In this document: piece by piece, positions 42,134 through 53,811 of the stretch | Layout of the letters: the number at the start of each line of letters is the position of its first letter | Numbering within the stretch: the stretch's first letter is position 1 | Assembly (NCBI RefSeq): GCF_004359215.1 | Contig: NW_027152213.1 | Span: forward strand, 1,256,657 to 1,316,578 | DNA: 59,922 nt | DNA from: Bremia lactucae | Lineage: Eukaryota; Oomycota; Peronosporomycetes; Peronosporales; Peronosporaceae | Direction: 5' to 3' | Program-made: the position numbers and the translations under genes | Notes under the pieces: generated by a model | What the model was told of the DNA's origin: nothing | What the model saw: the letters and a program-made list of their open reading frames with translations, nothing else | Databases searched by the model: none

Positions 42134-42626
42134 CGTAACAGGGTATCCAGTTATATAAAGATCATTATTATAAGGAATGAAAAAAATTAAGTCCTATAGA
42201 ATAAATAAATAAATAAAGATACAAATTACCATCTTTAATCAATTTTGACTTAATAACTTTAATGTTACCAATTTTGGTAATATTGAACGCAATAAGACAT
42301 TAGCTCTATTGATTGGTTGCTTTCAAGTTTTAATCAACCCCGCCAATCGTTACAAGACACGATTAGGTGTCGCGCAAGGAGGCTGATTGCATAATTAGTT
42401 AGTATTATCTTTAATCCAGTAGATAGAAGATCGTTATGAAAGAACTTGATTTATTATTACAATTTTACTGTTTCTTTATTCTAAAGCCTTAGAATTACGT
42501 TTAGTCGCTAAAACATCTTGGCTACTTACAACCTTCCTCTGCACGTCGTGTACGTAAAGTAGTCGAGGCACCGACATTCACTGTAGTCAGTGTAGGTTCA
42601 GTACTAGTAAAGGGTGCCCCGTCACA
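42134..42626 (+). repeat. 5' LTR of element E (family C)
   Basis: Begins CGTAACAGGG (decayed TGTAACGGGG) and ends GGTGCCCCGTCACA; aligned to the 3' LTR at 49700-50204 through shared blocks such as TTTTGACTTAATA, GCAATAAGACAT and TCTGCACGTCGTG. A primer site with one base lost (TGTAGCACT) follows at about 42629. Confidence 0.8.
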
Positions 42627-42733
42627 CCTGTAGCACTAATCCGTTCAACGGCCTTCGCATGTTCCATCCAACATTGACATGTTGACTATCATAGGAGGGT
42701 GCCAAGCCCCTCAAGAAGGCTATCACGCAACGC

Positions 42734-43560
42734 GTGAAAGGTTTACTAGAATGGAGAGCAATAGAACCCATGAGTTCGTTCGTAGCCAGGCCAGCCAGTG
42801 GCATCGTGGTGCTCACTCTGAACACAGTTGAACAACATGCGGCCATAGCCGAGTTCAAAAAACATGAAACCGATCGGGCTCGAGAAAAAGTAGCATTGCT
42901 TCACCAGCAAGGTGCTCAACACGCAAAGATGTTGAGATAACCGGGTGATCGACAGTTAGAACTGTAGAGACAGCAGCTTTTACATGCTGTTGGCGGGCCG
43001 ACGCTCCCGCGTCGACCCGAAACTTGAAAGATCGAATATTTAAGTTTAGAATAGTCAGGGGATTATCTTCAAGTGGTTCGTCGAATTAGACGACGTCATT
43101 GAAGCTCGCCGCATCAATGATGATGCAACAAAAGTAAAATTTGGCATGTCCAACTTTGCCAGACGTGCCAAATCTTGGGCCTTAGGCTCAAGCTTCACGA
43201 CCCAATAGTTTGGGTCGTATGAGGTATTTAAGACCCGGCTCGGGCAACATTTGAGCTGCCACGTGCCGAATGAAGTGCTCGAGCCGAGGTCCTGGATTTG
43301 AAGGTGGGCAAGCTTGACTTTCACGCTTATACCTAGCACCTAGTTAGCTGTATTGTGAGTCATCCAATTGATGAACAAATGCAGGTAACTGTGTTTATTA
43401 AAGGTCTTGCAGACGGTCCTGTCACAAGACTCACCTGTTTCGGCTTGACCAGAGTCGCTCGATGAAGCGATCTCTATAGCGGAACAGGAGGACATCAGGA
43501 TGAGACAGACTTTCGTCCGCCGGGAGCCAATCGTCCACTGAAATAATGGACACATGAAAT
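42734..43560 (+). pseudogene. Gag of element E
   Basis: The N-terminal part is open (42734-42940: EWRAIEPMSSFVARPASG, AAIAEFKKHETDRAREKV, ALLHQQGAQHAKMLR). The capsid-like core follows in broken frames (about 43345-43520: LVSCIVSHPIDEQMQ, VFIKGLADGPV). Zinc knuckle not readable. Confidence 0.7.
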
Positions 43561-43859
43561 CGATGTCAAGAGACGGGCCACTACTCCTTAATTCTAAAAA
43601 AACATTGGGTGAAACGATCGACCTCCCATGAGAACTGCGGAGGACGCGGAGCTAAATTGCAACGGCGAGGCGGATCGTAAAAAAAACGGTCGGGGTCAGT
43701 AGGTGGAGCACCCTACTGATCCAGCAACGTCAAAAAAATGTAGGACTATTGACGGAAGCTGCTCCACACACACAAACATTGTGTGTAACTACCCAGGTGA
43801 TAAGGTTAACCTCATCACCTTGATAATTAGAGTGGCAAATGTGTTGCCTTAAACGTCCT

Positions 43860-44180
43860 AGTAAATTGCGATGCGTCGATCAATTTTATCGACGCCAATC
43901 GCAGTAAAGTTGTAGGCTTAAGTTCATTGAGCGCGATATTCCTTTTAACGAGAATGACAGTGTACCTAGCAACTGGCTCATCTGTAACAGTAAGGAATAT
44001 GTAGTTGATATTCAATACACGTTAAAGGGTGAACAATACGGATGATTTCATCGTACTGGATTTGGATGACAGAAAATATTGAAATTATCTTTGGATTACC
44101 ATGGCTCAGAAAGTACGAGCCTTGCATAAACTGGCAGCATCAAGCCGTGACGATGCCTGCCTCTCGTTCATCAGATGGTC
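43860..44180 (+). pseudogene. Aspartic protease of element E
   Basis: Broken frames give RMTVYLATGSSVTVR, NTR.RVNNTDDFIVLDLDD and a LGLPWLRKYEPCINW-like stretch near 44090-44140, matching the flipped protease block of element C. Confidence 0.65.
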
Positions 44181-44869
44181 ATCTGATAAACGTCTTGGAG
44201 CGTCCACAAAGCGCGTAGATGTCCTACAAGTGAGTGTGATAGCCTACACTAATGGTTCGGTCGTTAGCATGACTGCACAAGACCTCAGTGTGACGACCCA
44301 TCACACCGTGGAGTACGATTTCGACGGCTGTGCACAAGCACAGGCAGCGTACTTTGTTTGAAGGTCCACCATTGTGAAGTGGAGAATGTTACCGACGCCT
44401 TTGCAAAAGCACAGGCAGCGTCTAAATTCGATCATTTTAAATTAAGACGGGTTGGTTCGGAACAAGGCTGCTTACTACGACACAACATCCAAGAAAATTT
44501 GAAACACCTGTCTATAAAAGACATTGCAAAAGTCTTAGATCGACTGTAGAGCCGGTCGTAAAGGATCTCGCTTTGATTGCGCAACCACAGCTTGAGGTAG
44601 TTGGAGGATGCTTCCAAAAAAAGGATATAAGTCCCATAAAATTTGAGGGAATAAGTCTCCAAGAACCTGTTGGAATAAATTTCCAGGAACCTTTGAAAAA
44701 AGGTCCAAGAAGAGACTTAGACATTATATGTCTTAGTAAACGTCGGAACAAGTGTAAGCGCTTACACACTTGATCTGGTAGCATTTCGAGGTTTATTTCG
44801 GAGATAATTCAATTGCCAACGCTATTGTTGGAACAGTTCTTGCGTGGTATGCGTAGCGGTCAAGTCAAG

Positions 44870-46440
44870 CAGATCTGTACTTGTCATAGATAATAAGTAC
44901 GCGGCTAATGTTCGATCGGTAATCGTATTTTCTGCGAAAGAACGTTCCCAGCCGCTCCTCGATGGATGGAAATATTTTATGTTCGAAAATGACTCGAATT
45001 TATAAAATTATTTGATCGAATTTAATGATGTGTTTCCTGATTGGGTACCGTGCGAGTCGCCTAAAAATAAAGGCACTCAGCACAAGATCGACCCGATACC
45101 AGGTTCAAATACTGTGTCATGACGCAGTGGCTACTGCCTCGTAAACAAGTATTAGCGAATGACAAGTTCTTTGCCGTTCGATTAGCATCGGGCCATGTGA
45201 GGGGGCCAGCCTCCTTTCATACCTTCTGTGTGCGTAGAGCAACAGGAAGGTGGCGAATTGTGCATGTGTTCAATAAATTTAGCGCTGCATCAATACCAGC
45301 TCAAACGCCGATGCAACGAGCAAGTTTTGACAAGGGGTAAGTTTGAGTCAGTCTCAATGACGGAAGTATTGACGGAATATTAAAGATTACCATGTTATCG
45401 TCAATGAATCTGATGGATGGAATCTTTTAGATCTGAGTGCGTGAACCGGATATTCCGTTCCCAGCAGCAAGTGCCCCAAACGAAATAATATGGGGTGGCT
45501 TATAATGCAATGACCTCCCACATTCGAAAGATCTGTAACCATCTGTTGATATTGGTCTGGGATCTCGCGCCGGGTTATTTTGATGATATTCTTCGTTCAT
45601 AGTCAAGCGATGAACGAAAAGTCAGACATTGGAGTACATCGTACCCACGTCCGCAAGGATCTTTCACTTATGAGTAAGCATAGGTTGTATATAAATCTCA
45701 AGAAATGTATATTCGCTGCAAGCGAAATACCACTTCGTGGGTGCATCTCGCTGCAAGCGGACTACCACTTTGTGGGTGCATCGTTTGTAGACACGGTGTA
45801 CGCACTGATCCGGAAAGGATCAAGGCGATCATCGACTGACCTGCGCCGGTCGATGTGACGGGACTTCGAAAGTTTCTCGACTTAGTGGCGTACTTTTCAT
45901 AAGTACTCACGCAATTAATACGAAGTGACAGTTCATGTTTCTTCTTTGTTGAAGAAAAACGTGAAGTGGTCATGGAGCGCTAATTGTTAACCATCCTCTG
46001 AGGATATCGAGCAAAGTTGATGAAAGCCTTAATCTTGGCAATTGCAGACCAAGACAGACCATTTCATGTGGTATTTGACGCCAGCGATTTTGCAGTCGGC
46101 TGTGCGTTTGTGTAATATGACACAGGCGGCCCAGAGCGCGTCGTCTGCTATCAATCTCGTCAGCTTCAACCGGCTGAACATAGTAATCCAGTGCAATAGA
46201 AGTAATTTCTTGCCGAGGTGTTGAACTGGTTAAGTTTAGGGTCTATATCTTGTGAAATCGACCGTTTATGTATTATACGGATCATGCGTCTTTACGCAGG
46301 CCGTAAGCAGTCCACACCTCTCGCAAAGAATGGCGAAATATTTGTTTTACTTCACGGAGTATAAATTCTCCGTTAAATATAAACCAGGAGGACTTGATGT
46401 CGTCGCTGATGTTCTTTTGCGCCGCCTAATTTTGCGCCGG
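44870..46440 (+). pseudogene. Reverse transcriptase and RNase H of element E
   Basis: RT fragments include the KQWxLPRKQVLAND start (about 45119), NRKVANCACVQ in a shifted frame, FFVHSQAMNEKSDIGVHRTH (45590 on) and INLKKCIFAASEIPLRGC. RNase H follows (FHVVFDASDFAVGCA near 46060, YTDHASLRRP near 46275, KYLFYFTEYKFSVKYKPGGL from 46330). A 35-bp tandem duplication sits at 45714-45783. Many stops. Confidence 0.75.
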
Positions 46441-46639
46441 CTACAAAACAACAAAGAGGATAAGCCCACGTTGCAGCAATACGTATTTCGTCTTCAATAC
46501 TACTTGACAACGTAAGAAGATCCTATCAAGTAGTTTTGCTCTTAAAGGTCTTATGAATCACCTCAAAAATCTTATAAGAGATTTTTATAAGGTTCGTCAA
46601 TATCGAATCAATTTTCAACAGATAGATAGATAGATACAC

Positions 46640-47345
46640 AACACGCAATAGCTTAGGTATTCAACAGCCATTGCTGGCGACAGCTTTCGTGTCCTCATCC
46701 CCACCCATAATGATCTGGCGGTTATGCATCAAGTATGAGTACCAATAACTGGGTATCGTGGACGTGAGAAGACTTATGTCACGGTAAGTCCCGATTTCTT
46801 CTGGCCTCGTCAGTATGAATTAGTACGCAAGTACATGTGGGCTTGCAAAGTATTTCAACGGGTGAAGCGTAGCCCTTTATCTCATGCTCCGTTATTACCT
46901 CTGCCTTTTCGGCAGAGTGTCGGCAGTCCGTATCAATGAGCTTCGTCTTCGGATTTCCAAAAGACGCCCACAAGAATACTGGTATTATTCTTTGTGTTTG
47001 TGTATCGGTTCAGGATGGTACATCTTGTTGCAGTCACAAAGTCGATCACAGCCTTCGCTGTGATCGTATCGGTTTTAACACAATATTTCGACATTTCGCA
47101 TGAAGATATCCGGTTCGCGGCGGAGTTTTGGCAATCTGTGTTCGCATTACTTAGGACATACTTGGAAATGTCACCTTCTGATCACCCTAAACAAAGTTGT
47201 CAGACAGAACGGGCAAACCGAATTTTCAAAGAAATACTTCGCGGATACGTCTACTCGTTTACTAGTAAGAGTAATTTCATGCCAATGACACAATATGCCA
47301 TCAACATTTCGGTACATGCATCAACAAAGCATACACCTTTTTAAC
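46640..47345 (+). pseudogene. Integrase of element E
   Basis: Broken frames give the zinc-binding part (REKTYVTVSPDFFWPRQYEL near 46760), VFIDRFRMVHLVAVTKSITA (about 47000), and an open stretch 46994-47344 with EFWQSVFALLRTYLEMSPSD, QTERANRIFKEILRGYV and FMPMTQYAINISVHASTKHT. The second catalytic aspartate block is lost. Confidence 0.75.
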
Positions 47346-48099
47346 GGATAGCGTAAGCTTATCACAAACTCCAACCTTCTTTGAGAGTGACTATTTTTTG
47401 GGGGGGGCACTCGCTCGAGCAAAGACCAATTTAGCTCTTGCTCATCACGCGTTCACTCAAAAGTCAATGCAAAGTATACCGATATTGATTTATTCAACAC
47501 GAAGAAGATAAACTCAGTAAAAGCGATTAGTCTATTTGCTGACTTTGATATGATATACTCAGCATTGACAACAAAATTACTAGTGAGAGCAATGATGCTC
47601 TCACTAAAGTGGAGAATGTTAACTCCGCAGTTCGCACTAAGCGCGCTAAAAACAAAGCCGACTCAGCAGGAGAATTCTGCTGGCTCGGGAAGCAGTGGTC
47701 CGTTTCGTACAGGATTCCATCGCTGATGTGGTGAACGACAGAAATGGAACACTGATAACAATCGAAGCACAAACGTTCTGATATTTAAAGTTAATGATGT
47801 AGTCCTTCTGTCTACGGTAAATCCAGCATAACATGTAGTAGCGAATGTGGACAATCGTAAAATTCTGCTTAGGTATATCAGCCTGTTTCGTCTACTGCAC
47901 CGCCAAGGCAATCGGTACACGATCGAGCTACCTCATACGATAAATATACATCCTACGTTTTACGTCGAACGTGTTCGCCCGTACTAACACCACGAGATCT
48001 CAACTGGCTCCAAATCACCCCTGAAAGGTCTATGGCGTCTGGCAAAGCCTGTGTAGGTCTCGCACTAAGGCATGAATGTTTCGGCAAAGAGTCTAGTTC

Positions 48100-49450
48100 T
48101 CACAAATTAGACGATCAACTGCATCCTTTAATGATGCGATCTTTCGACGAGCTGTCACCAGCTCGTTTTGAAGGGAATTGTGCGCCCGTTCGTTCGACAG
48201 CTGATTAATCGCAACATGCGCACGGTTTTTGCAAGTGTTAGCGGCAATTTTTTCGAAGATCGGCGCTATGTCTCGACGACGGAATCGTTAATGATTAACG
48301 TCTATTCGCAAGTTTCGGAGGTCGCAACCTATATTATTATGATGACTCGGGTTCGACGAATGAGGAAACCCGATTTTCCTCGTCTCCACATCCATTCACG
48401 GGCTCGAACAGAGAAGTGTTTCCTAGTTGAACAATTTTTGAGAAGCGTTTCCTAGTTGAATAATTTTTGAACTACCGCGAGGCGAAGGGTGTCCGAACGA
48501 GTTATCTTGTTCGCTGGCGTTTAACCCTCGCATGATAGCTATGGACCTCGAACTAACGGTGGATGTTTCGGGTCTTGTTCAACAGTCCGTTCTCTTCCTT
48601 AGAAAGTTCATTGGAAAACGAGTGCTTCACGCGCTTGTAAAAAGGATTGCAAGTTTTTAATTCCTTCACGAAGGGATGCACGTCCTCCAATAAGCGTCTT
48701 GGAGAGAGTACGCTTTTTAAGAAGCATGACTACGCCTTAAAGCAGCAGGGACATGAGTCCCCCAACGAAAGTCAAGATAAGACTCGCTCTCTAGACATAC
48801 GGTGCAGCTTATGGCGTTCACCGACTACAGTCCGTTTCATAAACCGGTCACGAAAACTAACCAGGCATTACGGCCTGTTCTTTGCACATTCTGAGTGAGT
48901 GTTTTCCAAGCTTGAATCCTAGGAGTGACATCCTTTGCTCGCTTGCAGGTATCCCGTCAATGCCGGAAAAAGTCATCGATGAAGAATTTGGTATTGTTTT
49001 CACAAGGCTCATGAAGCCTGGATGAGTCAAACAATAAAATTTGTATCGTTCGTTGGTCATAACAGACCAGCAAATTAAGTTACCCGTAGACGACAGCCAG
49101 GGTTTCTTTCCGGAAGCGAACCTCTCCCGTTGGTTAATGATTACATTTTTTTACTAACAAAACGCTCAAGGTGGTATTTAATATTACTTTGTTTGTGGAG
49201 ATGCACGCTAGCACCATCAGAAGTAGTGTTTTGAAAGTGACCTTAACGATCACTTCGTGCCTGGTGATGCATTTAAGCATCACCAAATAGATATGATGAG
49301 TTAAACAACGTCGCCGCTGACTACAAAACCCTTAGGTTTAATGGACGCGGCCCCGGTTGATCTGGAGGCCTCAATAGTTGCCACGGAGTCGGGCGATGAC
49401 GCCGACTCGGCCCAGTCACCTACAATGGGAGTAACAGGTAAAAAAAAATC
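48100..49450 (-). pseudogene. Antisense gene of element E
   Basis: On the minus strand from about 49440, TPIVGDWAESASSPDSVATI corresponds to SPTVGDWSKSPSSP of element C. Then one continuous stretch reads GKKPWLSSTGNLICWSVMT and NERYKFYC (about 49115-49030); EKKPRLPSKGYLARWFGMT and KDRYQN are the equivalents in C. Past the chromodomain, NELVTARRKIASLKDAVDRL (about 48160-48100) matches the coiled-coil tail of C. Stops and frameshifts are frequent. This is the strongest evidence that the antisense frame was once a conserved gene. Confidence 0.6.
48400..48590 (+). pseudogene. Chromodomain of element E
   Basis: Reads EKCFLVEQFL then, after a 29-bp tandem duplication (48412-48440 and 48441-48469), NYREAKGVRTSYLVRWR and DVSGLVQQ, matching the start, core and end of the element A chromodomain. 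Frameshifted. Confidence 0.7.
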
Positions 49451-49699
49451 CACAGTAGACGCATTAGCATCGCTAATATCTGCACTGAGCCGTACTGCTG
49501 CCAGCTTTGCGGACTCTCAGGCGACGCGCACGGGTTTCAAACTGTGAAATTCTGATATTTACCGGTGTTCCTTCTATGCTCAATTAAAAGTTGGCATTAA
49601 AATAAAATTAACAAGTGCTAATTTACAGAAAGAGAGATAGTAGTACTCTCAGCCACTTTACATCAGTCACTAGAGTGACTTTTGTTTAAAGTAAGGTGA

Positions 49700-50204
49700 G
49701 GTAACGGGGTGTTTAGTTACATAAATATTATATCCTAAAAGGATTTTTATTAATGTTATTTCGTATAAGAGGAAAAAAATAAAGAAGCACAAACTTAATA
49801 CATTTTATTAATTTTGACTTAATAGTTCCAAAACTACCAAATTTAGCAATATTGACGCAATAAGACATAAGCTGTATTGATTGGTTGATTTAAGTTGGAT
49901 TAACGCGCCAATCGTTACCATACACGACTGGCGTCGCTCAAGGAGGCGCATTGCATAGTAATTCTGAATATATTAAAGCCGGTAGGTAAAGATCGTTATA
50001 AAAAACTTGATATATCAATACAGCTTTACAATTTACCTATTCTGAAGCCTTAGAATTTACCTTTAGTAGCTAAGACTTTGTAGCTACTTAGAAACTTCAT
50101 CTGCACGTCGTGTGCGTGAAGTAGGCGAGGCACCCCACCTTCACTGTAATCAGTGTAGGTTGACTTATACTCTTATCAGTACTAGCAAAAGGTGCCCCGT
50201 TACA
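49700..50204 (+). repeat. 3' LTR of element E (family C)
   Basis: Begins GTAACGGGGTGTTTAG after a decayed purine tract (TTTAAAGTAAGGTGAG) and ends GGTGCCCCGTTACA. Shares its layout with the LTRs of C and G, including the TTTGACTTAATA and CTTCATCTGCACGTCGTG blocks. Confidence 0.83.
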
Positions 50205-50434
50205 TAAAGCCACCATACTTTTTGCCGTCATAGGCATCCGTCGTAATACTTGCGTTGTTTCACCCAAAAATAGAAATTGCGACTCGGCTAATTGGTTGGT
50301 TGTCAATGGCCATAAGATTTTTTTCCGGAATTCGGTTTGCGCACAGGCGTTTTCAAGACCACAACTTCTATGCATACAGCTTTGAACATAATTTGAATAA
50401 TAAAGGCAGAAGTTATTTAAATTCTATGGAGCAC
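50205..50434. other. Unassigned spacer between elements E and G
   Basis: About 230 bp with no similarity noticed to the elements on either side and no gene. It may be original host sequence or the deleted end of G. Confidence 0.35.
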
Positions 50435-50833
50435 CTAGTGAATTATTGGTGCATCGCGGTACTCATTCATGATGAGTAAACGCAAATTGTTAGGAATGAG
50501 GTGACGACACGAGGTGTCTCGCCAGCAATGGCTGTGTAATACGGTTAAACATTGCGTGTTGTGTATCGATTCGTTGAGGATCAACACAATTCCGACAATC
50601 CTTTCAAGTATTGTTTTGATCGATTTTTTAAGGTTATTCATCAGCCCAACTAGTGCTTTTGTCTTCTTGATAGACTCTTCTAACGACAAGAAACGTTGAC
50701 AAAGGAACACTTGTTGTTGCAATAGTGGACTCATGCTCAATGTTGATAGTTGCAACAGTGGGCTCATCCTCACTGCTGTTTTGCTTAGCCGGCTCAAGAT
50801 CGGGCCGGCGCTAATCGGCATTAGCGATGACAT
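50435..50833 (-). pseudogene. RNase H-integrase spacer and integrase N-terminus of element G
   Basis: Reads GPILSRLSKTAVRMSPLLQL and, in the neighbouring frame, EPTVATI and STIATTSVPLSTF, then LMNNLKKS, TQCLTVLHSHCWRDT and PNNLRLLIMNEYRDA, corresponding to LMDHLMNPS and HNDLRLRIMYECHDA of element A. Truncated after the zinc-binding region. Confidence 0.65.
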
Positions 50834-50910
50834 TAATTCGTCCTGATTTATATACTAAGGATAGGTTGTACTCCGCGAAGAAATACAACCATCTTGCCAT
50901 TCTTTGCGAG

Positions 50911-50997
50911 AGTACTTAAGGGGATAGTCAATTACTAAATTAAAGTAATTGGACCCACTACTCGGGTGTGGTTCACATCTGTGACCAATGTACACTG
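50911..50997 (+). repeat. 87-bp piece of LTR family B inside the RNase H of element G
   Basis: GTACTTAAGGGGATAGTCAA, CGGGTGTGGTTCACATCTGTG and CCAATGTAC match LTR B near 40617-40700. Both sides (TTCTTTGCGAGAG and CACGGCCGTGCGTAAAGACG) are normal gypsy RNase H sequence, as in element C at 9440-9480. The piece begins and ends with GTAC. Confidence 0.65.
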
Positions 50998-50998
50998 T

Positions 50999-51772
50999 TC
51001 ACGGCCGTGCGTAAAGACGCATGGTCCTTATAATGAATGAGCGGTCAGGATCAGTGCGTCCACCGTGGCTACACACGATGCACCCAAGAAGTGGTATTTC
51101 GATTGCAGCGAATATGCACTTCTTAAGATTTACGTACAACTCATGCTTACGCATAAGTGTAAGAACCTTTTGGACGTGTATACGATATACTTCAACGTCC
51201 GACTTCCCGTTCAAGCCTCTGCTATGAACGAAGACGTACTTAAAATAGCTCGGCGCAAAATCCCGCAATTTCTTAACAGATTCGTATCACATCTGTTGAA
51301 TGTCGCAGGGGTATTACTAAGCCCCTGTGGCATTACTAAGCCCCTGTGGCATAACTAGCCACTTCCGTAGCATTCCGCTTGGGATGCCTACTGCTGTGAA
51401 CGGGATATCGTGTTCACGCATAAGGATCTGATAAAAATCCATCCATCAGATCCATTGACAAAGAAACAGTACTCTTTCATATACCATTAATGATTACGCC
51501 TTTTTATGGTATTAGCGTTTGAGCCGGTTCCGTTACAGCGTTCAATTTATTGAACACATGCATTTCCTCTACCCTTCTGTTGCGGCACGCACACGGAAGG
51601 TCGGAGATATGTGAGAGCTTAACTCTCTCACATGACCCGCTGCTAATCGATTGGCAAAGATGTTGTCGATCGCTAATTTTTGTTCACGGGGCAATGGGGA
51701 CTGCTTCATGACACAGTATTTGTAACCAGACATCAGGTCGATTTCATGCCGAGTGCCATTAATTTTAGGCAA
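50999..51772 (-). pseudogene. Reverse transcriptase of element G
   Basis: The N-terminal part (51772-51569) reads KINGTRHEIDLMSGYKYCVM, KQSPLPREQKLAIDNIFANR, LAAGHVREL. The C-terminal part (51268-50999) reads MRDFAPSYFKYVFVHSRGLN (the catalytic DD changed to KY), VLTLMRKHELYVNLKKCIFA and IEIPLLGC. A 19-bp tandem duplication lies at 51313-51350. Frames between are broken. Confidence 0.78.
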
Positions 51773-52539
51773 CTCGCACGGTTGGATTCAAAGAATACAT
51801 CCAATTATTCGATCAATTTCTAAAGACTCCCCGTTTTGGGACGTAAAACGCTCCAATAGAGTCTTCTCATCGAGGACCCTTTCGTCCTTCGATGAGCTGC
51901 TGAGAACCCGTTCGCTCTCAGGAAATACTACTGCCGACCAAATATCGGCCACATAGCTATATTTGCGAACACACTAATATTAATATCACTACTAGCATTC
52001 TGATGTTAATATTTCGTGTCTAACTTCTCATGTTGTCATCTCTGACAAGTACGCAGATCTGCTTGACTTTGCCACTCGCAGATCACGCAAGAATTGTTTC
52101 AGTTTCAGCGTTGACAATTGAGTTATCTCCGAAGTTAACTTCGGAAGCGCTATCAGACCAAGTGAATAAGCGCCTACACTTGATCGTTTACTAAAAAAAT
52201 TATGTATCAGTTTCCTATTTGGAACTAATTTCCAAAAATATCTGGGAACATTTGACCACAGATTTCTGGGACGTATTCCCGCAGATCCATGGGAAGTTAT
52301 TCCCCAAAGTTTTTTCGGAGAGTATCCTCCCCCGACTACTTTTAGCTGTTATTGCGCATTCACAGCGAGATCCTTTACGATCCCTACATTCGATCTAGGA
52401 CTTTCGCACTGCCTCTTGTAGACAGGCGTTTCATTTTTTTTTGGATGTTGCTTTCTAAGCAAGCATTCTTGTTTCGTACCACTCAACGCATTCGAGAGGT
52501 CGAACAATTACTGTGTTTGTTCATCAATTGGATAAACTC

Positions 52540-53300
52540 ACAATACAACTGACTAGGTATCATGTGTGCTGGATAAGCATATAGGTCCCGTTTGCCCTGC
52601 TTTAAATTTAGGAGCTCAACTCGAGCCCTGAATTCGGCACGTGGTGGCTCAAATGTTTGCCTGAGCCGGGTCTTAAAGACATCATACGACCCAAAATCTA
52701 ATGGGTCGTGAAGCTTAAGCCCTAAGGCCCAAGATTGGCACGTCTGGCTAAGTTAGACATGCCAAATTTTAATTTCGTCGCATCATCATTGATGCGGCAA
52801 GCTTCTATGGCGTCGTCTAATTCGACGAACCATCTCAAATGGAGTCGCCTTCGACTGCCTTAAACTTAGAGATTTCTATCTTTAAGCTTTCAGGTCGACG
52901 CGAAGCGTCGGCTCGCTAACAGCATGTAAATGCTGCCATCTCAACAACAACAACCAATTTCGACTGTTGAGCACCCTGTTCTTTTAACACCTCCACGTGC
53001 TGAGAGCCTTGTTGGTGAAGCAAGGCTACTTTTATGGGGCCCCGTCGAGTTCGTGTTGACTGAACTCGGCTATGGCCGCTTGTTGTTCATCTGTGTTCAG
53101 AGTGAACAGTGTCGCAAACGGCTGGCTCGCCTACGACCGAACTCATCCGTTCGATGGCTCTCCATTCAAGGTCACTCAATAAGTAAACATTTCACCCGTT
53201 GCGTGATAGCCTTCTTGAGGGGCTTGAAAGCTCCCTCCTTCATCATCCAACATGTCCAAGTTGGATTGAACGTGCGTGGGCCGTTGAACGGACTTTGAAG
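52540..53300 (-). pseudogene. Gag of element G
   Basis: Recognised by DNA similarity to the gag of C (12720-13400) and E: the minus strand carries the LTRYLV-type motif near 52560, the block facing GTCGACGCGAAGCGTCGG near 52890, and the N-terminal Gln-rich helix region near 53000. No intact frame. Confidence 0.55.
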
Positions 53301-53310
53301 TGCTACCAGG

Positions 53311-53811
53311 TGCACTTTACTAATACTGTTAGCAGTACTAGACAGCCTACACTGATTACAGTGAAGGTGGGGTGGCTCGGTTACTTCGCGTACACGACGT
53401 GCAGAGGAAGATTACAGGGATAGGTAGTCTTAGCTACCAAAAGTTGGTTCTAAGGCTTCAAAGTAGAGAAAAAGTAAAACTGTATTAATGTAATAAGTTC
53501 CTACGTAACGATCTTATTTATACTACTGACCATATTATATTATTAACAAACTATGTAGGGTGCCTAATTGCGCACCGCACAATCGCGTCTTTTAACGATT
53601 GGCGGTTGATTAAACTTAAATCAACCAATCAATAGAACTAAAGTCTTATTGCGTCAATATTACCAATTTGGTAATATTGGAACTATTAAGTTAAATTATT
53701 AATAAAGATAATAATTTTGTCTTCTTTCTTTATATATTTCCTCTCATCGGAAATAATAATTATGATTCCTCTTAAAAGAAATAATATTTATGTAACGGAC
53801 ACCCCAATACA
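53311..53811 (-). repeat. 5' LTR of element G (family C)
   Basis: Minus sense starts TGTATTGGGGTGTCCGTTAC (decayed TGTAACGGGG) and ends at AGTAAAGTGCA, about 10 bp shorter than the family end. Just inside, 53292-53308 (minus) is TGGTAGCACTTCAAAGT, the best-preserved type of primer-binding site in the window together with that of F. Confidence 0.8.

Larger units (their letters stand above)
42134..50204 (+). mobile_element. Element E: full-length but decayed chromodomain Ty3/gypsy
   Basis: An 8.1-kb element with both LTRs of family C, and gag, protease, RT, RNase H, integrase and chromodomain remnants in normal order on the + strand, plus an antisense gene near the 3' LTR. The LTRs have diverged strongly and every gene is broken, so this is an old copy. 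The flanking bases do not show a convincing target duplication. It serves as the collinear reference that shows element C is rearranged. Confidence 0.85.
50435..53811 (-). mobile_element. Element G: 5' part of a minus-strand Ty3/gypsy
   Basis: From 53811 down: 5' LTR, primer site, gag, protease-RT linker, RT, RNase H and the start of integrase, all on the minus strand. It stops abruptly in the integrase zinc-binding region at about 50435, so integrase core, chromodomain and 3' LTR are missing. Confidence 0.8.
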
